Source: Cherax quadricarinatus
Lineage: Eukaryota > Arthropoda > Malacostraca > Decapoda > Parastacidae
Direction of reading: 5' to 3'
Assembly (NCBI RefSeq): GCF_038502225.1
Contig: NC_091303.1
Coordinates: 23,919,385-23,983,384 of the forward strand
DNA length: 64,000 nucleotides
Shown here: positions 14,199-23,810 of the stretch, one piece after another
Layout of the letters: the number at the start of each line of letters is the position of its first letter
Position numbering within the stretch: position 1 is the first letter of the stretch
The notes under the pieces: model-generated
Databases searched by the model: none
What the model was told of the DNA's origin: nothing
The model's input: only the letters and a program-made list of their open reading frames with translations
Program-made: the position numbers and the translations under genes

Positions 14199-15171
14199 AG
14201 TGAAATTTCAGGCACAGTTAAAATTCATGACAAATTTTATCAATGATAATTGAATCTAATTTATATAACTCTGAACTAATATTCATACTGAAATCAAAAC
14301 TATTTTCTATGAAAAAATTCTATTATATTTTTCTCAACCATAGACCTGTTTCACACAGTTTTCTCGACCTTTTGAAAATCAATTGAGAGATTATATTTAT
14401 GTTGTAATCTTAGCTCAAGATGTTTTTTTCAGTCTGTCCATAATAAACTTAATTGTATTTTTTACAGGGAATCTTATAGGCACAGCCATCAGCATTTTGG
14501 GAGGAATTCTTAATCAAATGTTTTCTTACTCTATCAAGATTTTTAAATATATATTTGATTTTTACAATTTCTAAGTTGAAAATTTATATCAAGAAAGTTT
14601 TCATGGAAAGGTAGAATATCTTTCTTTTTATTCTTTCTTTTTTTTCAAATTTTAAAATGTATTTCTAGAAGTTTTAATAGATTTGTCAGTTAATTGTTAT
14701 TTGGTATTTTAAATTATTCGCTATTTCATAAATCTTCAAAATTTCCTCATCTATGAACTCTGGACAGCTAATGTGGATGAGAATACATTATTATAATAAA
14801 AAAAAAGCGCTAAGCCACAAGGGCTCTATAGGGATGAGAATACAAAAAGTTTAACTTTTGTCATGGTGAGAATACTAATAGTGTACATAATATCAGTTAG
14901 TTTTTGTAGAAGTCTTTTATTGGGAGAACATTTTGCCCTGTGTAAAACTTTTTTATGTCATTTAATTTATGTAGAGCTTTGTCATGTCATGTTATGCTCT
15001 GTGTAGAACTTTATTGCGTCAGGTGTCGCTCTATGTTGAACTTTAACAAACGAAAGTTGAGCAAATGAAGATCTGTTCTGGAAGGAGTGAGTTTCCTTCA
15101 CTATTGTTGGGTAATATGCAATTTGGACGCGATGTGAAGACGATGTATTGACTCTGGTGTTGTGTCTGCAG
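14199..15171. other. AT-rich sequence, probably an intron upstream of the glutamine-rich exon
   Basis: There is no supported coding region. The stretch ends in tgtgtctgcag, a plausible splice acceptor for the following exon, so at least its right part is probably intronic. It contains the short element at 14788-14831. Confidence 0.4.
14788..14831 (-). mobile_element. TAA-tailed short element, truncated, with 13-bp target duplication
   Basis: The 44-bp insert reads ttattataat-type tail then agcgctaagccacaaggg on the plus strand. It is flanked by perfect copies of ggatgagaataca at 14775-14787 and 14832-14844. It is a 5'-truncated member of the family at 20962 and 38376. Confidence 0.8.
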
Positions 15172-15512
15172 GTATGCGAGGCATGGGGCATCAGCAGCAG
15201 CAGCAACACCAGCAGCAGCAGCATCAGCAGCATCAGCAGCCACAACAGCACCAACAGCAACAACAGCTACACCAACAGCAGCAGCAGCAACAACAACAGA
15301 TGACGTCAGCGGTGGTGGCACCCAGCTACGACAAGCGACTGTGGACTCCGCCCACCACCATGGGTGGAGGCGGGTCTATCACGCCCACGCAGGGTGCCAT
15401 CAATGGCAGTCTCTGCCCCTCGCCCACTCACCTCCTCCCTCACCACCAAGCCACGCCCACGCCCACCCCGGCTCCACCCAACTATTACGACTCGATCAAA
15501 TACTCAATGTAA
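15172..15512 (+). CDS. Terminal exon of an unrecognised glutamine-rich protein
   Basis: This is the best host-gene candidate in the window. A splice acceptor (tctgcag, AG at 15170-15171) opens the exon in phase 1. The frame then runs to a TAA at 15510-15512. It encodes about 113 residues: a Gln/His tract for the first 35 or so, then MTSAVVAPSYDKRLWTPP, a Gly/Thr/Pro-rich stretch and the C-terminus NYYDSIKYSM. The region is GC-rich at third positions, unlike its AT-rich surroundings. Glutamine-rich tails of this kind are common in developmental transcription factors, but I do not recognise the family. An ATG at 15162 overlaps the acceptor and is unlikely to be the true start. Upstream exons lie outside what I can identify. 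Confidence 0.6.
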
Positions 15513-16580
15513 CGCACTTCGACCATTATAATTATTATTATTGTTGTTCTGCAAGAAGGCTTGAGCAGCGTCAAGGTCTCCTTCAAGTGTTTCCACGAAG
15601 AAATTTGAGACTAATTCCCTTATAATCTGTTTTTCTCTTTTTACCTTTTTTGTTATTGTTTATAAGTTTGTTGAGGTGTAATAAGTCTGTGTACATAAAC
15701 CTAACTGCTTATTAACGTAAATTAATGTGTGTTTCAGGTAGGCCAGACTGACCTATAACTTCGTATATGTTATGATATTTTGTAGGAAAATTAATATTTC
15801 TTGGCGATAATATTGTTCAATATTGATCAGATCAGAGAAGTCTCAGATGAATTTGTTTACCTCGAATTTTTATATTTTATATTTTGTAAAAACCCAGGTA
15901 GAGTTTTAACACAAAATGTTTACGTCCTGTAAATCTCTTTTTTTTTTTTTACAGAGTAATTGTAAGACGTCGTGTGGACTTGCAGTAGCTATGAATATCA
16001 GTATTATATATTGTTATGTCTCCACTCTGCAACTCTCTGTAACCTCAGAGATTCAGTGCTACACCTCTGAGGTCTTATTTTCCCTCAAAACACTCACTGT
16101 TATAGAAGAATCTAGACAGTTTCTGCTTTCTTCATTCTTTCTAAACAATAACACATCTTAGACCACTATTGTGTAGAGATCTTTTATTATTTTTTAATAC
16201 GGGATATCAGGCTAAGTTGGAGAAGACCAGCGAATGCTGAACTGGGCGTCACCTAACTAACAACCCTCAACCATGGAATCTTTACACTCTATTCTGTCTA
16301 CAAGAAATTCTAATATCATTCCCTCTCCTATTCCGTTCTTGAAAATTTTCTCCTTTCTTCCTCCTCCTTCTCCCACACTTCTGCCTTTTCGTTTTACTCT
16401 CTATATCCACCTTCAATTTTAATCATTTAATTAGGAGACGCTGACCTTACTGCTGACGAACAAAACACTACCCTCACCGTTCCTTCATGAGAGATCACAT
16501 TGGTGCAATAATAAAATAATATTAATGTTATTTTAACTATTGTGTTTGTTGTTTTAAGATAAACTGGTTCATATCCAGGA
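15513..16580 (+). other. Probable 3' UTR and downstream flank of the glutamine-rich exon
   Basis: AT-rich sequence after the stop codon with no coding signal. A canonical AATAAA lies at about 16508-16515 (gcaataataaaataat) and is a possible polyadenylation signal. The true 3' end cannot be fixed from sequence alone. Confidence 0.35.
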
Positions 16581-16589
16581 CGACATCGT

Positions 16590-16765
16590 ATTGATACTGG
16601 TAAATGGTGGTAGTGGTAGTTGTAGTGTTGGTGGTGGACGACGTCAAGAGTGCAATGGTGGTGATGATGACTGTGGTGATTGTAGGGACGGTGGTGGTTA
16701 CAGTGATGATAGCAGTGTCAGTGGTGGTGATTATGATGATGGTGGCGGTGGTAGGTAGTACCACA
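16590..16765. repeat. Imperfect (GGT/GAT)n trinucleotide array
   Basis: ggtggtagtggtagttg and gtgatgatgactg types. The Thr/Ile-rich minus-strand frame is a repeat artefact. Confidence 0.8.
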
Positions 16766-17159
16766 GTAGAAGGACGTCAATGAATCTGAAACTTAATGTA
16801 AATATTCCCTTTCAACATCAGACTGCTACGTGAGAGAGCATTGACAAGTGTCTCTCACCAGACATGTTGTACCGTCAGACAAGATATTCCACAGCCAGAC
16901 TAAATGACAATAACCGTAAGTGTACTAGAGTAAGATGAGCGATGCTGGTACGATGCTGGTACGGCCACTGACACTCTAGTTCCTGGTCCTCCCTCACTTC
17001 TAACTTTGATACTTTGAAATTGTAATTAATAAAAATTGTCTTAGAAACTCTGGAGTATTTCCCAAGGTTCTTTGAATATATCTTGAGATTCTTAGAATAT
17101 TTCTAGCTACTTTGGAATATTCCTAGTTTTTTTTTTTACCTATTGGAATATTCTGAATG

Positions 17160-17530
17160 CTCTAAGAAACTTGGAATATTTGCAGAAGTTACTAAAACAA
17201 TTCAATAACTTCCGCATTATGTCCGAAGTTCCAGGAATATTTATGGACATTCCTCGAATATTTATTGATATTGCAATATTTATTTATATTCCAGAAATTT
17301 TTATTGTTATTCCCAGAATATTTATTGATATTCCGGTAATATTTAATGATATTCCAGGAATACTCATTAATATTCCTGAAATATTTGTCGATATTTCTAA
17401 AATCTTCATTGATGTTCCTGGAATTTTTTTAAAATATTCCAGGAATATTCCTGGAATATTTATCGACATTTCTGAAATATTCATTGATATTCTTGGAATA
17501 TTTATGGATATTCTTCAAAAAAAATTACAT
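17160..17530. repeat. Degenerate 24-bp AT-rich tandem repeat
   Basis: The unit resembles ttccaggaatatttattgat plus four bases, repeated about a dozen times with substitutions. Because 24 is divisible by three, one plus-strand frame (17171-17539) reads IPGIFIDI-like octapeptides. I see no sign that it is a gene. Confidence 0.7.
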
Positions 17531-17654
17531 AAATTTTAAATATAATTCTAAGGGTCTTAATAAATTATTGAAATATTTGTGGTCTGAATAAATCATAAAA
17601 AAATAAATTATATCTCTCGAGAATGTTACAAAAATAAACTTAAAACAGAACTTG

Positions 17655-17725
17655 ATTATTATTATCATTGCCTCCATGGGGAAGCGGTAAACCCGCAGGG
17701 GAGGGGGTCATACAGTGCCTGTGGG
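17655..17725 (-). repeat. Diverged TAA-tailed short element
   Basis: gattattattatc followed by ggggaagcggtaaacccg and a g-rich stretch matches the order of the full-length elements at 20962 and 38376. No clear target duplication was seen. Confidence 0.5.
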
Positions 17726-17899
17726 AAGCAAAACGTGTTGGGTCGTGTTACGGAGTCTGTGATGTGGCTGCTGCCCAGGTTGACGTTGACGTTTATAGAG
17801 CTCTGATGAACTTTTTTCAAGTGTTCTTAAGGAATGCAAAATGAAACTTTGTGAAGCATTAACTAACTTTTTAATATATCTCTTCAAACAGGTGTAGTG

Positions 17900-18160
17900 T
17901 ATGAGATGTGAAAGATGGCCAATGCAATTACTATTTTTGAAACAGGGAATAAGACATTACCGTCAAATTACCGCCTAATAAGCCTTACCTCAATTGTAGG
18001 CAATTACTGAGAGTCAGTTATAGCTGATATTATAAAAAGCTATCTTGATAAGCATAATTATTATTATTATAATAAAAAAAGCGCTGAACCTACAAGGGTC
18101 AAGCATAATTTGAACGATAATACTCAACATGGATTCACGAGGGACAGTTCCTGATTAACT
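17900..18160 (+). pseudogene. LINE reverse-transcriptase finger fragment, split by a short element
   Basis: Frames read SNYRLISLTSIVGNY, then IADIIKSYLDKHN, then an interruption, then NDNTQHGFTRDSS. This matches the finger region of CR1/L2-type reverse transcriptases. Stops and the insertion at 18060-18100 make it a relic. Confidence 0.6.
18060..18100 (-). mobile_element. TAA-tailed short element, truncated, with 10-bp target duplication
   Basis: A 41-bp insert (attattattataataa, then gcgctgaacctacaaggg) flanked by aagcataatt at 18050-18059 and 18101-18110. It interrupts the LINE frame exactly, which confirms insertion. Confidence 0.85.
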
Positions 18161-18904
18161 AATTTACTTTCTTCATTAATAATAATAATGAGAGAAGAAG
18201 AATAAGAAGGCAAAGTTACTAAAAAAAAGGAACATTCACCATCATTTATTCAATAGCCGTCTTACCAGAAGTGCGTAGACATCACAATTAAATACTGCTG
18301 CCAGCTCAAGTTGACACTCCTAACACCCTCTCAGGTTAACACTGCTCAGGTCTCCCAGCTCAGATTAAAAGATTTCAACACCTTGTAAAAAACCTGTCCT
18401 TCACAACTGATGATGTCAAGGGAAAAATAGCTTTTCCTCCCGCTGTGTAAGTCTTACAGAGAATAGGGTAGCAGCACACTGAGGATGTATCCAATTGTAT
18501 TTAGTAAAAAAAACTGACCACAGAGGGTTAAGTTTGGCGCCACATATAGGCCTATCCCAGGCAAAATTAGCCACCATCATCATGCCTGATGAACACCATC
18601 GTGTCTCCAGACTTAATAGTGTCGCTAAGCTTTATACAATATACAATATAGGAAGTTCTTTATTTTTCCTGTATTTTATAAAATAAAATTTAACTGAGTG
18701 TTCATTACTTTCCTGTACATTTCACATTTTTTTCATTAACCTTCTATGGCTCATCTTAATTATAACTATTACGCAATAAATTAAACAACATCCTCGTCAG
18801 TAAAAACTAAACAAAATCACATTTGCTTAAAACTGAACCTAAACAATATCCTTTAAAATATTGATTAAAATCATAATAAACGCAAACTAATATCCTTGAT
18901 GAAT
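18161..18904. other. Unassigned AT-rich sequence
   Basis: Nothing firmly identified. The stretch 18230-18320 looks like a dispersed 3' UTR type repeat, but I cannot tie it to a family in this window. Confidence 0.3.
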
Positions 18905-18929
18905 AAGACACATGTGCAACAGTTGGATA

Positions 18930-18984
18930 TCTTTACTGTTGTAACGTTTCGCCTACACAGTAGGTTTCTTCAGTCAAATACAGA
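18930..18984 (-). ncRNA. Degenerate hammerhead-ribozyme-like motif
   Basis: On the minus strand the core reads CTGAAGA, a stem II of CCTAC-TGT-GTAGG, then CGAAAC. Stem I pairing is weaker than in the 63.3-kb copies. Activity is doubtful. Confidence 0.45.
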
Positions 18985-19377
18985 GGCAGCAGGTGTAGTA
19001 GTGAAATGAAGATGATGTAGTCAGTCCATCAACCTGGAGAAAAAGTATTTGAGGTGGTCAGTCCCTCAGCCTGAATAAACGTTCAGTTCCATGGTCTGGA
19101 ACGATATGAAGCTGAAGCATGAGAATGGGGACTTAAATACTGTCAAAGGTCAGATGGAAGATCCCGATGATGTTGTAGGGGACGGATTCACTCGTGCAAG
19201 AAGATAGGTTCCTCTGGAACTGAACTCTTCTCACTCATAACTGGAAGATACACGATGAAATGTGGAAGATGTTCACTGTACCAAGATACCGTCGTGTTGC
19301 AGTGTCTGACAGTTGATTGATAATGGTATAAAATATCAACAAGTTGATGATTAAGACACATGTGCAATAGTTGGGTA

Positions 19378-19432
19378 TCTTTACTGTTCAAACGTTTCGC
19401 CTACACAGTAGGCTTCTTTGGTCAAATACAGA
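19378..19432 (-). ncRNA. Hammerhead-like motif with damaged core
   Basis: Stem II and GAAAC are kept, but the CTGANGA core reads CCAAAGA. It is therefore probably inactive. Confidence 0.3.
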
Positions 19433-19504
19433 GGCAACAGATGTAGTAGTGAAATAAAGATGTAATCAATCCATCAACCTTAATTGTCAGACACTGCAAA
19501 GCGG

Positions 19505-20463
19505 CCGTTAGTGTACATCAATATTCTAGCCGAGACAGAACAAGCGATTTGAAGACAATAATCATTGGCTTGGCATCTCTAGTTTTGAAGGTTTTTCTTT
19601 ACCCATCCTATCATATTCCTAACACATGTGGTAGATACATTGTTCTGATATTTGAAAGTGAGTTTGTCTGACATTATCACTCCCAGGTCCTTCACATTAG
19701 TTTTTCGCTCTGTTGTGTGGTTGGAATTTGTGGAAAATTGCATTTATCTGAATGTATTATTATATACATAACAGTAAATGAACATTGATAATTATTATTT
19801 ATCAGTTAGACAAGTAGGAATTTGGGACACCTAGGTCGCAAAAAATGTCCCCCTTCGATACCTACCACTGTCATATCCACAAGTTGCTCTGGACCTATTA
19901 ATTAAATGAAATATACATACACCAGGAATACAGGTAAATATATAAATTTGTGGACTGTATATTAAAAATAATAAATGGTTATATATATATATACACAATT
20001 ACATAACAGAAGGAAAATATATCTTAATATCACTCACCAATTTGACTGGAGATTAATGTGTATCATACTCAGAAAACCTCACTCTAACTAAATCTATGAA
20101 AATAATGCTGGCCAGAATTACACACAAATCTAGAGAGCTTATCTGAGGTTCCTGGAGCTGTCTTGTCCAGTCGTCTGATATCTCAAGTTATGCAGGAATG
20201 CATGTCCAACAATTTCGCCTCCTATTTGAGAGGTGTCAGCCCAATTTTAACCTCTAGAGCACGAAAATTCCCTCCCATTACGCTAACGTTGTATCCAATT
20301 TAAAACCAAGATGGCGAGTCTCGTCTGCGCAGACGCAGGCTTTCCGTTTTCTATGACACAAATATTATTAAATACAGTATGGCCATCTATTTACATATAA
20401 ATACTGAATTTCTGGAAAATATATATAGTATTTTCCACAGAATTTGTTTTATACTCCAGTGAG
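19505..20463 (-). pseudogene. LINE-B fragment split by a solo LTR
   Basis: 19505-19738 matches LINE-B 22318-22540 by eye. After the LTR, 20440-20463 resumes with gaatttgttttatactcc, which matches the uninterrupted LINE-B at 40606-40622. The reading frame is broken. Confidence 0.75.
19739..20439. mobile_element. Solo LTR-like element with 5-bp target duplication
   Basis: The 701-bp element begins tgtggaaaat and ends attttccaca (TG...CA). It is flanked by gaatt at 19734-19738 and 20440-20444. The uninterrupted LINE-B copy near 40.6 kb supplies the empty site with one gaatt. A second copy lies at 47257-47941. A non-autonomous DNA transposon with 10-bp inverted ends is the alternative. Confidence 0.75.
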
Positions 20464-20472
20464 CTGTGACAG

Positions 20473-20564
20473 ACCAGGATATTGCAAGTTATCAAACCAG
20501 GATATTGCAAGTTATCAAACCAGGATATTGCAAGTTATCAAACCAGGATATTGCAAGTTATCAA
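20473..20564. repeat. 23-bp tandem repeat, four copies
   Basis: Four near-identical units of 23 bp start accaggatattgcaagttat. Confidence 0.9.
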
Positions 20565-20949
20565 ACTAGGCTAGACGATAAATGATTATCAAAGCTTTGG
20601 GCAAACATATTTTTCTCATATTTCACAATGATATCTAATTTTAGATCGTTATAAATAAAGAAAAAAAAAAGAATAAAGATTTTATTTCTTTGCAAAGGTT
20701 ACAGTGTGTAACTACAATTCTGATTTGTTAAGTACAGAGAAAGCCACTGTCATGTCGGCGCATGATAACACTCTTCTCGTGAATTTCGGAAATTGCTCGA
20801 GCAAGTTGAAGACCAGCCTTGAGGCAGCCGTGGGCATTTTTGATAACTTTTCGCAGGTCGGAAAACGTATTTTTGCTGCGGTAAAACTGTACTAGTGCTG
20901 GAAGCTTGGAACACACTCCCAAGAGGAGTGGGACCCCATCAGCACAATC
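20565..20949. other. Unassigned sequence
   Basis: Contains short open frames on both strands (for example 20704-20895), but I recognise no domain and see no splice or family context. It is probably repeat-derived. Confidence 0.3.
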
Positions 20950-20961
20950 CAGAATCGCCAA

Positions 20962-21121
20962 TTATTATAATCAAAGGGGAAGCGCTAAACCCATAGGATT
21001 ATACAGCGCCCGGGGGGGGGATGTGGAAGGCATTCAGGCTTAATTCGGGGAACTGGAGCACAGATCCAATTCCCTAGATCAAGAGCCCCTCGCCAACATC
21101 AAGGAACCTTCCATGAGGGGT
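20962..21121 (-). mobile_element. TAA-tailed short interspersed element, full length, 12-bp target duplication
   Basis: A 160-bp element that on the plus strand starts ttattataatcaaagg, continues ggaagcgctaaaccc and ggattatacagcgcc, and ends ccttccatgaggggt. It is flanked by perfect copies of cagaatcgccaa at 20950-20961 and 21122-21133. The TAA-type tail at the left end implies minus orientation and target-primed insertion. I see no convincing tRNA-like promoter, so its origin, a LINE 3' end or another RNA, is open. Confidence 0.85.
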
Positions 21122-21133
21122 CAGAATCGCCAA

Positions 21134-21660
21134 GAGACTTGCTTCCCTTTAATAGTAGAGAGCATTTGGCACTTGAGTCCATCACCGCTGAGTACTAAAT
21201 GCACCGTTCCTCCAGTACCGGAACCTAGAGCCTCAATACTTTTATTCATTAAGTTCATCAGAGACCCTAGTGTAAGGAGGTATTGGTTCTGAGTATTATT
21301 GCATCCTGTGGTGAGGGCCGACCCGGCTTCACTTAATTAGTCATTATAGCTGTTATATCACTGATCTCAGGACCTTCCCGGACTTTCATTCTACTGGAGT
21401 GACCTAAGTTGGCCTACGTCCCACCACAATCACGCCAAAGTCATGTATTCACACGACTACGCTCATTGTACTGGAGTCTCCTATCCCTCAATCGTGTCTC
21501 CTAGTCCAGTAAGGGACGATGTCCTCAAAAGAATGCATTAGGGACCTTGGTCAATATTTTGCGCTTATCTAGCATCGTGAACTAAAACTTCAACGTAAGA
21601 ATGATGATTGATGAACCGACGACATTGACTAAAATATAATAATTAAGAGAGACAAACATG
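21134..21660. other. Unassigned sequence
   Basis: I see no gene, RNA or clear repeat here. Confidence 0.4.
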
Positions 21661-21765
21661 AAACGTAATAAAAAATCAAAGTGTTGTGTAAATAGTGTTG
21701 TTTTGTGTTGGTACTATTGTTTAGATAATCCTGTGTTGGTAGTGTTGTCTCGGCAGAATTGTATA
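21661..21765. repeat. Left edge of satellite, one 75-bp unit
   Basis: 21693-21765 is a copy of the 75-bp unit seen three times at 23586-23810. It is separated from them by a LINE-B insertion. Confidence 0.85.
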
Positions 21766-23577
21766 CCTGGAGGTTATTCCGGGGATCAACGCCCCCGCGG
21801 CCCGGTCCACGACCAGGCCTCCCGATGGATCAGGGCCTGATCAACTAGGCTGTTACTGCTGGCCGCACGCAGTCCGACGTACGAGCCACAGCCCGGCTGA
21901 TCCGGCACTGACTTTAGGTATCTGTCCAGCTCTCTCTTGAAGGCAGCCAGGGGTTTATTGGCAATTCCCCTAATGCTTGATGGGAGGCTGTTGAACAGTT
22001 TTGGGCCCCGGACACTTATGGTGTTTTCTCTTAGTGTACCAATGGCGCCCCTACTTTTTATTGGCGGCATTTTGCATCGCCTGCCCAGTCTTTTACTTTC
22101 GTAGGGAGTGATTTCTGTGTGGAGATTTGGGACCATTCCTTCCAAGATTTTCCAAGTGTAGATTATGATATATCTCTCCCTCCTGCGTTCCAACGAGTAC
22201 AAGTCAAGTGCTTTCAAGCGTTCCCAGTAGTTAAGGTGCTTGACAGAACTTATACGTGCGGTAAAGGATCTCTGTACACTCTAGATCTGCGATTTCACCT
22301 GCTTTGTATGGAGATGTTAATGTACAGCAGTATTCCAGCCTAGAGAGAACAAGTGATTTGAAAAGGATCATCATGGGCTTGGCATCTCTCGTTTTGAAAG
22401 TTCTCATTATCCATCCTATCATTTTCTTTGCACGTGCGATCGTGGCACTGTTGTGATCCTTGAAAGTGAGATCCTCAGACATTACTACTCCCAGGTCCCT
22501 TACATTATTTTTCCGCTCTATTGTATGGCCGGAGTCAGTAGTATACTCTGTTCTAGTTATTATCTCCTCCAGTTTTCCATAACGGAGTAGTTGGAATTTG
22601 TCCTCATTGAACATCATATTGTTTACCGTGGCCCACTGGAAAACTTTCTTTATATCTTCTTGGAGGTTAACCGCGTCCTCAGCAGATGACAGCCTCATGC
22701 AGATCCTAGTATCATCCGCAAAGGATGATACGGTGCTGTGGTGTATATCTCTGTTTATGTCTGATATGAGGATAAGGAATAAGATGGGGGCGAGTACTGT
22801 GCCTTGTGGAACAGAGCTCTTCACTATGGCAGCCTCCGATTTAACTCTGTTGACCACTACTCTTTGTGTTCGATTTGTTAGGAAGTTGAAGATCCATCTC
22901 CCCACTTTCCCAGTTATTCCTTTAGCACGTATTTTATGGGCTATTACGCCATGATCGCATTTGTCAAATGCTTTTGCAAAGTCTGTGTATATTACATCTG
23001 CATTCTGATTTTCTTCCAGTGCATCCAAGGCCATGTCATAGTGATCCAGTAGTTGTGAGAGGCAGGAGCGACCTGCCCTGAACCCATGTTGCCCTGGATT
23101 GTGCAGATTTTGGGAATCCAGGTGATTTGCAATCCTGCTTCTTAGCACTCTTTCAAAGATTTTTATGATGTGGGACGTCAGAGCTATTGGTCTATAGTTC
23201 TTAGCTAATGCTTTGCTGCCACCTTTATGGAGCGGGGCTATATCCGTTGTTTTAAGTGACTGTGGAATTTCACCCATGTCCAAGCTCCTCCTCCATAGTG
23301 TACTTAGGGCACGCGAGAGGGGTTTCTTGCAGTTCTTAATGAAAACAGAGTTCCACGAGTCTGGGCCCGGGGCTGAGTGCATAGGCATGTTGTCAATGGC
23401 TTTTTCGAAATCTATCGGAGTTAGGGTAATGTCGGAAATCTGGCATACATTTATGGAGTTTTGAGACTCATTCATGAAGAAATCATTTGGGTCGTCGATC
23501 CTCAGACCGATTAGTGGTTCACTAAACACAGAGTCGTACTGGGATTTCAATATTTCACTCATTTCCTTGTTGTCGTC
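21766..23577 (-). pseudogene. LINE-B reverse transcriptase, nearly intact, inserted in satellite
   Basis: Minus-strand frames 22231-23562 (443 residues) and 21786-22217 (143 residues) cover a reverse transcriptase. Motifs in order are MHSAPGPDSWNSVF, PLHKGGSKALAKNYRPIAL, GFRAGRSCLSQLLDHYD, YTDFAKAFDKCDHG, SSVPQGTVLAPILFLILI, the catalytic SSFADDTRICMR, KNNVRDLGVVMSEDLTF and SVPDQPGCGSY. One frameshift near 22260 separates the frames. The endonuclease domain is missing, so the copy is 5'-truncated. Flanks share tgtata (21760-21765 and 23578-23583). The intact catalytic motif and long frames suggest a fairly young insertion. Confidence 0.85.
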
Positions 23578-23585
23578 TGTATAGA

Positions 23586-23810
23586 TAGTGTTGTTTTGTA
23601 TTGGTATTGTTGTCTAGGTAATCCTGTGTTGGTAGTGTTGTCTCGGCAGAATTGTATAGATAGTGTTGTTTTGTGTTGGTATTGTTGTCTAGGTAATCCT
23701 GCCTTGGTAGTGTTGTCTCGGCAGAATTGTATAGGTAGTGTTGTTTTGTGTTGGTATTGTTGTCTAGGTAATCCTGTGTTGGTAGTGTTGTCTCGGCAGA
23801 ATTGTATAGG
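23586..23810. repeat. 75-bp higher-order repeat, three copies
   Basis: Units start at 23586, 23661 and 23736, each with tagtgttgttttgt, a ctaggtaatcctg block and ctcggcagaattgtatag. They lead directly into the 14-bp array. Confidence 0.9.

Larger units (their letters stand above)
18905..19490 (-). mobile_element. Penelope-like element terminal repeats, tandem, minus strand
   Basis: Two direct copies with a 448-bp period each contain aagacacatgtgcaa, a tcttt stem and the conserved block gtttcgcctacacagtagg. The layout is the same as in the cassette at 62.3-63.4 kb. No reverse transcriptase frame is present, so this is a truncated or non-autonomous remnant. Confidence 0.65.

Noticed and set aside
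15162..15164. ATG at 15162 as a translation start
   Set aside because: It overlaps the splice-acceptor sequence, and the protein looks like a C-terminal exon rather than a complete product.
19739..20439. Classification as hAT or mariner MITE
   Set aside because: The 5-bp target duplication does not fit hAT (8 bp) or mariner (TA); solo LTR fits better, though other DNA elements with 5-bp duplications are not excluded.
20704..20961. Short overlapping open frames on both strands
   Set aside because: No recognisable domain, no splice context, and they lie next to repeats. Left as unassigned sequence.
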